DNA from: Vitellaria paradoxa
Lineage: Eukaryota; Streptophyta; Magnoliopsida; Ericales; Sapotaceae
DNA length: 64,000 bases
Assembly: GCA_019916065.1 (NCBI GenBank)
Contig: CM034233.1
Coordinates: 43,541,750-43,605,749, forward strand
Direction: 5' to 3'
Part shown: one piece after another, positions 24,157-36,620 of the stretch
How the letters are laid out: each line of letters starts with the position of its first letter
How positions within the stretch are numbered: the first letter of the stretch is position 1
Notes under the pieces: model-generated
Told to the model about the DNA's origin: nothing
The model's database searches: none
Seen by the model: the letters and a program-made list of their open reading frames with translations, nothing else
Position numbers and translations under genes: made by a program

Positions 24157-24868
24157 CACCCTCTTAAGTTGTAGCATATATATCATGTGCTCTATACCCG
24201 TTGCAAAATCACAAATATATCCAACTTGAGATCCTCCAAGAGCTTTAGTGAACAAATTAGCAAGCTGGCATTTAGACTTTGACATGATCAATTTTAATAA
24301 TATAGCGCATGATCTTTTTTCTAATAAAATGAAAATCCATCTCAATGCAATTGGTTCTTTTATAGAATACTAGATTGGAAGCAATATGATGGCCACCTGA
24401 TTATTGCATAATAGCTCCATAAGTTGTGGATGATGAACTCCCAATTCCTCTATCATATCTTGTATACAAACTAACTCACATGAGGTGTGAACCATAGCTC
24501 TATACTCTTGACTCTATAATAGACCTTACTACTATTGTCTACTTCTTGCACTTTCACGACACAAGATTACCTCCAATGAAGACACAATAACCAGTAGCAG
24601 AGCGTATTTGCAAAACAATGTACTCAAGTGTCCATTTCAGATGCTCCCTTTAAATATCTAGCCCTTTCAGAAGCACCTCTAATATAACAAATCCCTTTCA
24701 GATGCGCCTTCTAAATATCTAAGAACTAGAACTACCACATCCCAATTATAGATGCAGGTGATTCTAGAAATTGGCTGATCACACTCGTAGCAATGGAAAT
24801 GTCTAGCCTCATCACTATCAAGTAATTCAACTTCCCAACTAGTCTCCTGCACTGACTAGGATCCTTAT
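24157..24868 (-). pseudogene. Copia 2 RNase H and C-terminus
   Basis: Minus-strand fragments include DPSQCRRLVGKLNYL and ISIATSVISQFLESP (near 24760-24860), then the end of pol near 24151-24345 (CQLANLFTKALGG). These are the RNase H and tail segments of copia pol. Stops and frameshifts are frequent. The break at 24868 is the hAT insertion. Confidence 0.82.
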
Positions 24869-25112
24869 CTATGTTGCTATGGGTATCGGACTCAAGTATG
24901 TATCCGGATGTCATATTCGCCTATTATCTATATTTTAGGATGCGAGAACTCGGTTAAAAAGTGTTCAAATTGTAGATACGAGTATGACAATACGGCTAAC
25001 AAATTATTTATGTGCATGCATTTATCAAACTTGGAGAACAATTTTTTTTATATAAAAAATGTATGGAGTGTTGAATAGTAGTAATAAATTATTTTATTAT
25101 ATAACAAATCTT

Positions 25113-26273
25113 GTTTCAGAGAACCAATTTGGTTTCATGCCTGGAAGATCAACCAGGGAGGCTATCTTTTTCTTGAGGAGGTTAAAGGAACAGTATAGAA
25201 AATGTCAAAAAGATTTACATATGGTGTTCATCGATTTAGAGAAGGCATATGATCGGGTTCCTAGGGAGATTCTATGGAGAGTATTGGAAAAGAAAGGAGC
25301 GTGTGTCACATATATTGAGGTGATAAAGGACATGTATGATAGAGCCATAACATGTATACAGACGACTGGTGGAAAAACTAATGAGTTCCCTATCACGATT
25401 GGTTTACATCAAGGTTCAGCGTTAAGTCCGTACTGGTTTGCTTTAGTTATGGATGAGATTACAAGACATATTCAGGATGAGGTGCCGTGGTGTATGCTAT
25501 TTGTAGATGATATTGTTTTAGTAGATGAGACGAAAGAAGAAGTGAATGCTAAGCTAGAATTGTGGCGGGATACGTTAGAGACAAAAGGGTTTAGGCTAAG
25601 CCGATGCAAGACGGAATATATGGAATGTAAGTTTAGTCAAAGTAGGATAACAGATAGTATAGAAGTAAGTTTAGGCACACAAAAAATTGTAGAGAAAGAT
25701 AAATTTAGGTACCTTAGATCTATGGTGCAACAAGACGGAGAGATTGATACTGATATAAGTCACAGGATTCAAGCTGGATGGACCAAATGGAGGAGTGCTT
25801 CGGGGGTTTTATGCGACCGAAAAATTCCCCTCAAAGTGAAAGGAAAGTATTATAAGGTAGCGGTTAGACCAGCGCTGCTATATGGATCAGACTGTTGGGC
25901 AGTAAAGCATAATCATGGTCAGAAGATGGCAGTTGCAGAGATGAGGATGCTAAGGTGGATGTGCGGGATTACAAGGAAAGATAGGATTAAGAACGAGGAG
26001 ATTAGGGGCAAAGTAGGAATAGCACCGATTGAAGATAAAATGAGAGAAAACCGATTAAGATGGTTTGGCCATGTTAAAAGGTGTCCAACAGAGGCACCTG
26101 TTAGAAGGTGTGAAAGTATGGAGATTGCTAGGAATAGGGGAGGTAGAGGAAGACCCAAGAAAAGCTGGAAAGAAACCATTAAACATGACCTGACCTACCT
26201 AGATTTATCGGAGAACATGCCCCTAAACAGATCTAATTGGCGTCGACAAATCCATATAGCCGACCCCACCTAA
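25113..26273 (+). pseudogene. RTE copy D RT and C-terminal domain, uninterrupted
   Basis: From 25113 to the stop at 26271-26273 the frame is fully open, about 386 codons. It covers RT fingers and palm ([26 protein letters not shown]), a VDD version of the catalytic box ([13 protein letters not shown], where the other copies have FADD), and the C-terminal RTE segment (RLRWFGHVKRCPTEAPVRRC) to HIADPT. The endonuclease and RT start are missing, so it cannot be an active element, yet it is the least damaged RTE frame in the window. The host frame upstream (25059-25112) happens to be open too. Confidence 0.9.
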
Positions 26274-26305
26274 TGGGAAAAGGCTTGGTTTGGTTTGGTT
26301 TGGTT
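25113..26305 (+). mobile_element. RTE LINE copy D, 5'-truncated
   Basis: Starts abruptly in the RT ([14 protein letters not shown]) and ends with a long GGTTT-type tail at about 26305. The duplication tatataacaaatctt lies at 25098-25112 and, sharing one base with the tail, at 26306-26320. Inserted inside the hAT element. Confidence 0.92.
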
Positions 26306-27398
26306 TATATAACAAATCTTATAATTAATTATGGCATATATCTTTTAAAATAATTATTGATTGGCTATTATAACCCTAGCTATAAATAAATGTTTGTTTA
26401 ATTTAAGAAATCAAATTAATTATGTTATTTAATTATTCATAACATATATCGTTCAAAGTAATAATTTGAATTGATTTAAAAATTAATTTAAATTTGAAAT
26501 TAATAAAAATTCAAGTTAATTAAATTATTTTTTAATATAATAAATTTCAAAACATTCAAAGAATTTAATATTTAATGAGATTTTAATTTTGTTTATATTT
26601 TTAACATTTAAAAAAAAATTCAATATACTTTTTAAAAGTTGTATCAACATAATTCATGTATTCAAGACTAAAACAAATCATATCAAAATAATAAAAAATT
26701 AAGTTAATATTAACAGAATTCATAGAAAATCTCTTAACCTAATTTAAAAAGGGAAAAAAAAAGCAAAAGAAGTTATAGAATTTATTTTGACTTGAAAAAA
26801 GCAAAGGAAATTGTAGAGCCTACTTTGTCTCGAAAAAAATAAACGAAGTTACAAAATTTTTTTATCAAGTAAAAAAATATTAAATTAATTATTTATCTTT
26901 AATCAAATATACAAATTATCTCTTTCATCTCTATTAAAAAACAATTATCAAAACAAAAAAATTCCACTTAACATCAATCGGAGAGTCTGCATAGTAGATC
27001 GAGACGAAACTTCTCGATAACTTCTCGACGATCGGAGATGGCAACGGAGTGTTTCGTCTCGATGACCTTGTCGACAACCAACAATGGCAACGAAGTTCGA
27101 TGATTGGTGATGGAGAAGATGTCTGGCGATGGTAACGAGGGGCGATGAGTAGAAACCTAAGGAAGCTTTTCGACGGTGGCGAGCTCACACAGAGCAAGTC
27201 AACCGTCCATTTCTCTCTTTGGGGTATGATGCTAAATTCTTCCTCTCAGGCAACACAACCATATCCAAGATAAAATAAGAGCGTCGGACTCAAATCTGAC
27301 ACCCCCACCAGGGTCATGTCATGTCGACACGGGTGGTCCTTGCCAAATAGGCAAGTCCGAGCAACACAGATCCTTGTTATGTCATCACTAGTAATTAC

Positions 27399-27416
27399 CT
27401 GTGCCTGAAGGCACAG
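27399..27416 (-). terminator. Helitron 3' terminal hairpin
   Basis: Palindrome with 7-bp stem ctgtgcc/ggcacag and loop tgaa, followed on the minus strand by GTAATTA and CTAG. This is the standard Helitron 3' end signal (replication/transposition terminator), not a transcription terminator. Confidence 0.82.
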
Positions 27417-28129
27417 AAATATAACTTGGCATGTAAATAACTCAAATTTACATAAAGAAGTGTAAAAATAACCTATAAAAATAGAAATCATTAATTAAAA
27501 AATTTAACGTATAAAATTTTATTATTTATTACAAATATTATCACATTTTTTAAAATATTAATTTAAAATTTTTTATATAAAAAGTATTCACAAAAATAAG
27601 AAGAGTGAAAGAAATAGAAAAATAATCCTGACCATTTAATAAAATCAACAGTTGAAAATGTCTCAAATTCAAAATTTTAAACTTCCTTATTGTATAAATG
27701 ACACTGAGTGTAAAAGTGTATGTTATATTTTTTAAAATGTTAATTTAAAATCTTTTATATAAAAAGTATTAAAAAATATGGGAAGAGTGAGAGAAAGAAA
27801 AATAATTTTGACCATTTAGCAAATTCAACAGTTGAAAATATCTCAAATTCAAAATTTTAAACTTCCTTATTATATAAATGACACATAATGTAAAAGTGTA
27901 TGTATTTAAAATTTAAGTTTTAAGCACAGTAAGATTAAAATTTTAATTTAAATGTTTATTTTTAATAAAATTTTAAAAATTTAAAATTTAAATATATTTT
28001 TAAATAAAAAATTATTTCTTATTAAAATAAAAATTTAATTATAATAGATAATATAAGTAAAATATAATTTGTATAATTTTAAAAAATATAATACATATAT
28101 ATATATATTATATGTATGTATAATTTTAC

Positions 28130-30050
28130 AAAATGTAATATTATTTGAATTTCAATTTTCAAGTTCAAATGATGTATTTTATTATATAGATATATAATAA
28201 ACGATGATGTGGCAAACTTTTAGTAATGAGTGAAACAAATGTCAAATCAAATGATGTATTTTATTATATAGATAATAAGTGATGACGTGACAAAATTTTA
28301 GTGATGACTAGGACAAATATCAAATCAAATGATGTGTTTTGTTATATAGATATATATAATATATGTACGTATAATTTTACAAAATATAATACATATATAT
28401 ATTTATTTGAATTTCAATTTTCAAAGTCAAATGATGTGTTTTATTATATAGACATATAATAAGTGATAACGTAATGAAATTTAGTGATGAGCGGGACAAA
28501 TATCAAATTAAAGAACGTGTTTTATTATATAAAAATAAGTGATAACGTAGCGAAATTTTAGTGATGACTGGGACAAATGTCAAATCAAAATATGTGTTTT
28601 ATTATATAGATATATTTATTTGAATTTTAATTTTCAAATTCAAGGATGTGTTTTATTATATAGATATATAATAAGTGATGACATGGCGAAATTTTAGTGA
28701 TGACTGGGACAAATGTCAAATTAAAGGATGTGTTTTATTATATAGATAAGTGATGAAATGGTGAAATAAGTAATGACTGGGACAAATGTCAAATCAAATT
28801 ATTGTTTTATTATATAGATTTATTTAAATTTCAATTTTCAAATTCAAAGGATGCGCTTTATTGTATAGATATATAATAAGTGATGACATGGCGAAATTTT
28901 AGTGATGAGTGGGATAAATGCCAAATTAAAGGATGTGTTTTATTATATAGATAATTGATGACGTCGTGAAATTTTAGTAATGATTGGGACAAATGTCAAA
29001 TAAAAGTATGTGTTTTATTATATAGATATATTTATTTGAATTTCAATTTTCAAATTCAAAAGATGTGTTTTATTTGGGTCTGTTTGGAGTTGTATAAAAT
29101 TGTATAAAATTATAAAATTTAGTGTTTCATATTTTGTGCAGTACGTAGAGAAGTTAAATTTTACAGTCTTGTAATTTGTGTTTGTAGAGATTTATAGTGT
29201 TTTGTATTTATTTTTATAGCTCCAAACGTTGCCTATATAGATATATAACAAGTGATGACGTGGCGAAATTTTAGTGATGAGTGAGACAAATGTCAAATCA
29301 AAGGATGTGTTTTATTATATAAATATATATTATATGTATGTATAATTTTACAAAATGTAATATTATTTGAATTTCAATTTTCAAGTTCAAAGAATGTGTT
29401 TTATTGTATAGATATATAATAAGCGATAATGTGGCAAAATTTTAGTGATGAGTGGAACAAATATCAAATCAAATGATGTGTTTTATTACATAGATAATAA
29501 GTGATGACGTGGCAAAATTTTAGTGATGACTAGGACAAATATCAAATCAAATGATGTATTTTATTATATAGATATATATAATATATGTATGTATAATTTT
29601 ACAAAATATAATATATATATATTTCAATTTCAATTTTCAAATTCAAAGAATGTGATTTATTAGATAGATATATAATAAGTGATGACGTGATGAAATTCTA
29701 GTGATAAGTGGGACACATGTCAAATTAAATGATGTGTTTTATTATATAGATAATAAGTGATAACGTGACGAATTTTAGTAATGACTGGGACAAATGTCAA
29801 ATCAAAAGATGTGTTTTATTTATAGATATATTTATTTGAACTTCAATTTTCAAATTCAAATGATGTGTTTTATTATATAGATATATAATAAGTGATGACA
29901 TGGCGAAATTTTAGTGATGATTAGGATAAATGTTAAATTAAAGGATGTGTTTTATTATAGATGTGTTTTATTATATAGGTAAGTGATGACGTGGTGAAAT
30001 TTTAGTGATAATTAGAACAAATGTCAAATCAAAAGATGTGTTTTATTAGA
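28130..30050. repeat. Minisatellite array inside the Helitron
   Basis: About two dozen copies of a unit built on gatgtgttttattatatag, followed by ataataagtgatgacgtggc and then a segment such as gggacaaatgtcaaatcaaa. Unit length is about 75-100 bp. Some units also carry tttgaatttcaattttcaaa. The first base pairs of the Helitron 5' end are the same unit, so the array appears to be built from repeated 5' ends. Confidence 0.8.
29076..29233. mobile_element. Short MITE inside the Helitron array
   Basis: A 158-bp segment breaks one array unit. It begins gggtctgtttggagttgta and ends atagctccaaacgttgcc, imperfect inverted termini typical of small plant MITEs. Joining the flanks restores the unit. The short target duplication cannot be defined with certainty, so the superfamily (PIF/Harbinger or hAT) is open. 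Confidence 0.6.
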
Positions 30051-30054
30051 TAGA

Positions 30055-33000
30055 TTATTTGCAACAAATTTTGTATTGAGATTCATCAATGTCCACAAGT
30101 TTTGAGCCTAAACATATGCATCTCGAATAGTAAATTTAGAACATACTTCCTATATAAGAGAGAAATACCCATACATGATCTAACTACCTCAATGCCCATA
30201 AAATAACTTAGTGGCCCCAAATCCTAAGTGCAGACAAGGTCATCTCCATATCAGTAATGCCTTGTATATCAACTCCTAAGATAACAACGTCATCTACAAA
30301 TACCAAGAGCCATATCCTTCCATGAATGGAGTGACAATAGAAGAAACAATAATCAACTCCGCATCAATTCAAACTAAACTCCATACTCCATAGCAACAAT
30401 GTTGAATCAGCGAAACCATGCCCAATGAAGTTATTTTAGGCCATATAATAATTTCTTGAATTTAAAAGGTAACCCAAACTCCCCTAAACAATAAACTTAC
30501 GTGGTTGCTACATATAGACCTCTTTTCTTCAGATCATGCAAAAAAGCATTCTTAACATCAAGTTGGTGAAGGGGCCAATGATAGATAGTACCTAAAGAGA
30601 TAAACAAACAAACAGAGGTGATCTTAGCAAAAAAAAGAAATCTTAGAGAAATCCAATCCATATACCTATTTATATCCCTTAGCAACCAAACGTGCTTCAA
30701 ATTAGTCAAGAGACCTATCAGACGTCAACAACCTACAATTGACTTTCCAGGAAGAAGATTGACTAATTCCCAAGTATCATTGGCATGGAAAACAAATATC
30801 TCATCTTCCATGGCAGAACACCATCCAGAGTGGGAGAAAACTTCATGCACAGAATTAGGGATAGAGGCTAAATTGGAAACAATTGTATGATACAGAGAAG
30901 ATAAGGGATGATATAACACAAATTGAGAAATTGGATGAGAAGTACATGTACATTTACCTTTCTAAAGAGCAAATGGGCAAAGCTAAATCATTTTCAAGTC
31001 ATAGAGATACAGGCAAGGATGGTAGAGCATGTAAACCTGCAGGAAGAGGCTCAATTACTTGATGTCTAGTGCAAACATGCAAATCACGTCAATATAGACG
31101 GCTAGAGAGAGATGGAAGACCAAAAAAGGGAAGACTTTCATTAAGAGAAGACAGCCTGAGATGGAAGAACCGACAAGGAAAAACTCTCATCAAGAAGTCA
31201 CGTATTGACATTAACAAAAGAATGAAGAGGACTCTTAAGAATATGACCTTAGCACAGAAAAAAGTACCTACTAAGAGATAGACTATCGCATTTATATCCC
31301 TTTTGTAAACGTGAATATGCCAGAAATACACATTTATGGATTGTGGAGCTAGTTTATCAATCCCACTGTCACGCCAATGAACAAAAAAGAGGTTGTTTGG
31401 GAAACAAAATCGAATAAGGTGACTGACCATGTAAAATAAATGAAGTCATTCTATTAATCAAATGGAATGCAGTGAGGACAGCATCACCCTCATAGGCACA
31501 TGAGACATTCATTTGAAATAGTAAATAATGTGTTATCTCAATAAATTGCAAGTTTTTTCTCTTAGCAAACCTATTTGTTGGAGTGTGAGAACAAAAAGAT
31601 TAGTGAAACATACCACAGGAGGACATAAAATCAATGAATAATTTTGCAAAATATCCTCCAGCATTATCACTTCAAAGAATTTTAATAAGCACACAAAACT
31701 AAGTTTAAGTACAAAAAAGATTTAAAAATAGAGAATAATTAAGTATGAAATTTCATTAAATAAAGCCAAGTTATTTTGAAAAAATCATCAACAAATGTAA
31801 CATAGTACTAAAAACCCAACTTTGAAGCTGCACAACTCACTCCAAACATTTGAGTGAACTAAATCAGAAGGACTTGATTCTTGGAGAAGTACGATGATAC
31901 TTTCGTAATCGAGAAGACTCACAATTTAATTATTGTAGCTGACTCAAACTAAGGACCATAGTCTTCAATCTAGTAGGAGAACAATGACCAATGCGACAAT
32001 AAATTTCCATTGGAGAGACAACTGCAGAATATACTATAGAGGTTTGCACGGATGTTTCATCAAGGTAGTAGACACCTTTAGATTCACGCCCTCCACCAAT
32101 TCTCTCCTTTGTCTTCATACCTTAAATAATGAAAGAATTAGGGAAAACATTTACTAAACAGTTTAACTGTTTGGTTAGCTTACTGAAAAACATGAGAATA
32201 TATGAAAAAGATGGAAAATGATGAGTTGTACTTATTCCACCTACTATGTTACTACAACCATTAGTTGTAGTTACAAGGGAATGGAAAATAAATATTGAAT
32301 GTGAGAAAATAGGTTGGATGTCACAAACATATGGTCAGATGCGCCAAAATCTAGAATCCAAGGCCTGGAAGTATAGACAAAGAGACAAGTAATGGAGTTA
32401 TCATGGTGTGCAAGAGAAGTAATAGGAGGGATGATCGATGAGTTGCTTGATACTGTAAGAACTTAGAATACTCCTCTCTAGAAATAGTCACTATAGATGA
32501 CCAGTCACAGTATTTAATTGGAGGCCATAGGAATATAAATAGGCAATATGTGAACAAGGAATGGGGCATCCATTGTTGGAATTATATAATCCTAGAAAAT
32601 TTGGAATAGGATAGCCTGGGTTGAAATAAGAAATCCCTAACCAACAATAGGGTAATCCATTAAGAATAGTACATTCCCAAAGAATATCCTGCTCCAAAAG
32701 GCCAACAAATTGCTCAAGATGACACCAAGATCACTAATGGTGTCAATTTGAGAGAATTCTAGCTTCAATCTTGATAGTGAGAAATATAAATGACAATCGG
32801 TTCTTTTTAGTGGCTTTAGCCGAAGCCAAGCAAGAAGTAATATGCTGCAGCAAATAAGAGTCCAAACAAGTGCTACAAATAAATGTGAGAATGGGGTCCA
32901 TAACGTTGATAACTGGAGGAGGATTGACTGAAACAGATGTTGACTGAGATTTCCTTCGCACGATCAATGACAATACTGAGGTTGCGATGATGAATGACTA

Positions 33001-33417
33001 ACTACAGTCATGAAAGACTCAGTGTAACAATGTCATAAATGGGTCAACAACAACGATAATGGGTCAAAATGGTGAATCCATAAGAGGTCATCGATTATCG
33101 ATCAGTGACAATGACAATGTCGTGTAATCAACGATGTCACAATGTAAGGCAACAAACAAAAAAGAGAACTTACAAGGTGAATAAGGACCACATCGGCAAT
33201 CGACGATGGTCTAAGGAGCTTCGCCAACAATCGTGAAGGACTAATTAGCAATCAATAGTGGTTCTGTGATTGTGAACAGTGAACAATGATCTATTGCACG
33301 ACGATGATGTCAACAATGACTAGTGACCAGAGTAGTAATGATTAAGTTTCTTGATACAAACACAAGAACCCTAGTGAAAGAAAAAAGAGAGAATATAGGA
33401 CCTCTACTCCAATATCA
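30055..33417 (-). pseudogene. Copia 2 gag-to-RT remnants
   Basis: Descending from 33417: gag region without a clear frame; pre-integrase (31930-32118; GVYYLDETS, IYCRIGHCSPTRLKTM); integrase C-terminal part (31089-31551; TAFHLINRMTSFI, VHWRDSGIDKLAPQSINVYF); connection to RT (30725-30919; HSGWCSAMEDEIFVFHANDTW, LLPGKSIVGC); RT (30140-30709; HQLDVKNAFLHDL, then LGPLSYFMGIEVV). Many stops and shifts separate the blocks. Reading continues across the Helitron junction at 30055. Confidence 0.82.
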
Positions 33418-33604
33418 CGTAAATAAAGTAAGAGTGAATAAAAAGGCTTGACCCCTTGAGGTAGTCACCGTGTATATTTATATTTGTACGATATGTATAA
33501 ACTAAGAAATGATGAGAAGCGATACAGAAAATCAAATCCTATACTATTAAGGAAAGAATCAATCTAGGCTATTTCTACATTTACATAAGCTCGTACCTCT
33601 AACA
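33418..33604 (-). repeat. Copia 2 5' LTR
   Basis: Minus-strand LTR from TGTTAGAGGTACGAG (33604) to about TTTATTTACG (33418), followed by TGATATTGGAG, a decayed form of the tRNA-Met primer site. The inner boundary is approximate. Confidence 0.72.
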
Positions 33605-36600
33605 ATTATGTTAGTAGAAGTCTTGCTATATAGCATGTGTTGGGAGGCAAGAATAGGCTTTGGATTTTAAGTCTCTTACTTGTAAACATTGATCTCTAAT
33701 GGCAATGAACTAAGTTATTGGACAAGAACATGGTATGATGTAGCATATTCAATGCAACAGAAATGTATACTTTGTTCTTAATGTTTACTGTTTCAAAACA
33801 TTGATGCATATCTTACTTAGTTAATTTGCTTACTTTGTAAAACCAACAATTAGTTGTTAACAAATCCCTAGATTTGCTACAATTAATCCTTTCGAATTCC
33901 CTTCAAGATTTCAAGTCAATCTTCAAATCCAAAAACCCTTGCTCATCTCTCAAACTCGTTACTAAATGCATAAATTTTCCAATTACAGCTCACCATTGAT
34001 TAGTTGTGATTGAGTTATATCAATTGCCTTCTTATGACAGAATCAATTGACTTGCATGCAAAACTAATGTCAAAGACTCTCTCTAGTTGATTCAATCTTT
34101 TTCCAAATTAGTTTTAGCAAAGTCCACTTTCAAACATCAAAAACCCCAATTTCAATTAACTCATCCAAATAGCCTACTATAGAGAGTGCACTGGGATAGG
34201 GATACACCCGGTCTCATGGGGATATTACTTAGCAAACCCTTACACTTGGGAGTGCAACAATGAAGTTGCATCAGCAAGTGGCAGGAACATATGCAGTAAA
34301 CTATAGTAAAGAATGGGTTGTTTTAAGTCATCTGACAAGGCTTTGATGAAGAATCTCTTAGCGCAACATTTGGTTGCACGGAGCTCTTACTAAGATGCCA
34401 ATTTTTTGTGTCATGTGCACTTCATAATAAGATTCTCATGATGGATAATTTCACTAAAAGGAGGGCAGTAGTAAAATAGTATTGTCCTTGGAAAAGGGTA
34501 GAGAACCCATCTCCATATGTTGTTACCTATGCTCTTTCTTTAACAATGTTTGGTAGGTCATAGGTTTTCCCAAGGGGGGTAGTCGGAAACTCTTTAGAGT
34601 AAGAGAAGTGATTACGCAAGGAAGAGGAAGCAAAAAGCTTGGAATATTATACCATTTTTTTGGCATAGATGATTTGGGGTGCAAGAGATAGAAGATTTTT
34701 CAAAGGATTGAAAGGTCATTTTATAGTTTAAAGAACCTTCTTTGTGTGTGTGTGTGTGTGTGATATTAGAGTTGGCTTTTGGGGAAGTTAACCCTAAGCT
34801 TGGACAATCTCTTGGATTATACAGGGAGATAAATATATAGGGCATATCCAATGTTACATGGACTCCTCTATTTCCACCAATATAGGCATGCCCAATGAAT
34901 ATGACAAGAAGAAGGGTATGGTAATGTGCCTGACTCGTATTAAAATGTGAATATGACATGACCGGGATTCAGATCAAAATTCTACAATTCAATAAAATCC
35001 TACACTAGGATTATAAGGTGAAGAAATTTTTTATGAGATTGGGATTAATTTTGCTAAAATTGATTGATTCTGACAAGTATGGTCTTACCATTAGAAAAGT
35101 TTTAACTTAAGAAGCCCAAGCCTTCCTTTGCGAACAAAAACCAAGCAATTAAAGAGCACCCATAAAGAATAGGCCACTTTTCACAGCACATTAAGAGCCC
35201 CAAAATTGTAAATGTGTAATATATGATATGGCATCCTGAACCAACCCAAAACCGCTTTACACCAAATTCTAAGTAAGTTTCCTTTCGTTGATCTTCTGAA
35301 TTGTGTAGCAGTCAAGCCCTTGCTATGCATTTTCTCATCAACGTTTTAGTTTATTTTGTGCATGAGTTGAACCATTGTATGACCTTTTCATCATCAATCT
35401 CCAAATGGAAAAAATTAATAAAGAAACAGTATGCACTACTACAAACTTGGGTCATTCTCTGCCAAGCCATCTACCAGGATAAAGTCAGTAGAGAAGAAAT
35501 TACAAAATCATAAAATAGTCATACCATATTAGGCTGGAGCATGCTACCAACATTTACAGTCCCAAATTTGTTGGAAACAGGAGCCTCATAATAATTACAT
35601 CTCTCCCTCTTCTCCAAGCTTGCAACAAGTGAATGTTTCCTTCCTAGAATGAGGATCACATGAATGAGAATGCTTCATCAGATTCCTTACAAATATCAGC
35701 TGTCAGATAGATGGGAGTCACGTGCATACCTCCTTTCTGTCCTTCCATGGAACACACATCTCTGTTTCCTTTATGCCCATGTTCATCTTAGAGGGGGGGG
35801 GGGGGAATTAGCTAACATCAGTAGTAAGATTATACATCTAAAGCTATAGAAAACTAACATTTAATAGATAAAATTTAGATAGAAATTAAAAATCATGATA
35901 ATAAGAAAAATTACATTTGAGGAATTAAAGATATTTCAGATGCCATCAGCTGTAAATCGTTATGTCTTGAGACCATGAATGATTGCGCAAATATAGCACG
36001 GAGGGCAGGACCCGTTTTCACACTTTGGCATTTACTATAACTAACTTTATGGGTTTAATTTAACCAACCCTTTCAGTCTAAGGAAAAATGGCCACCTCAC
36101 TATTTGATTCTTTTGTACGTTGCCCAAGCTCATTTCTTTTCCTTCTGTGTCATTCAAGTAATACCTTTCTTCTAAGCAATTTTTTACCAAAGGTAACTTT
36201 AAAGGGCATAATGCTCCTAAATGGGAAGAGCTGACCTCTATGAGTTCATAAAACGCCATATAAAACGTTATTTTATGCACAACAATCATCATGCGAACAG
36301 TATAAGTGAAGTAGCCAAGAATGGAGTAAATTAAGCCACCCTAAGATGAGTGCTTTCCTAATCCTACTTCCCCATAGAGATCCGTAGCACAGCCAACACA
36401 ACAATAGGCTCTTTGCCTCTTTGGGATAGCGCGACAGGAGTAGGGATCATTGTTTTTACATTCAGAGAGTTGCTTGTTGAAGTGATCTGGCTCTCATAAG
36501 ATTTTCTTCAGATAGCTGGTTGGAAATGTAGCATTCTAATTTTAAAAATAGAATAACATGCAATATTGCAAGTATAGATAGAAAATGGAAGAAAGGGAGC

Positions 36601-36620
36601 AAGGAAAGAAGATAACCACC
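33605..36620. other. Intron DNA without recognised genes
   Basis: Contains a (TG)n microsatellite (34741-34762) and a G-run near 35793-35802. Several short frames occur but none resembles a known protein, and no katanin exon was recognised. Confidence 0.35.

Larger units (their letters stand above)
24869..27369. mobile_element. hAT-like DNA transposon (non-autonomous), holding RTE copy D
   Basis: Ends are ctatgttgct (24869-24878) and agcaacacag (27360-27369), nearly perfect inverted termini. They are followed inward by cggact-containing motifs and cgacacgggtgg-like subterminal repeats. Flanking 8-bp sequences atccttat (24861-24868) and atccttgt (27370-27377) match at 7 of 8, the hAT duplication size. 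Without the RTE it would be about 1.3 kb. No transposase was recognised; the minus-strand frame 26934-27197 looks non-coding. Confidence 0.72.
27388..30054 (-). mobile_element. Helitron (non-autonomous), minus strand
   Basis: Read on the minus strand the element starts TCTATCTAATAAAACACATC (from 30054). It ends with a hairpin (7-bp stem ctgtgcc/ggcacag, 27399-27416) and CTAG at 27388-27391. It lies between A and T, as Helitrons do, with no duplication. Removing it joins coding sequence of Copia 2 (NTKFVAN to DDIT), which confirms both ends. The 2,667-bp body has no Rep/helicase and consists largely of a minisatellite. Such elements depend on an autonomous Helitron for rolling-circle transposition. 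Confidence 0.85.
23985..33604 (-). mobile_element. Copia 2: LTR retrotransposon split by Helitron and hAT
   Basis: Minus-strand copia element. Its 5' LTR is near 33418-33604 and its 3' LTR near 23985-24156; both begin TGTTAG and share TAGGATTTGATT and CACAAGTATAAATATAC-like blocks. A degenerate primer site follows the 5' LTR. Coding remnants run gag to RT (33.0 to 30.1 kb) and resume in RNase H (24.87 to 24.16 kb). A Helitron (27388-30054) and a hAT element with an RTE inside (24869-27369) separate these parts. No exact 5-bp target duplication was found. Heavily mutated. Confidence 0.88.

Noticed and set aside
28130..30050. Regularly spaced repeats that could suggest a CRISPR-like array
   Set aside because: Unit length and spacing vary, spacers are not unique, the DNA is plant nuclear, and the array lies within Helitron ends.
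34741..34762. (TG)n tract as a regulatory element
   Set aside because: Simple microsatellite in intron with no further support.
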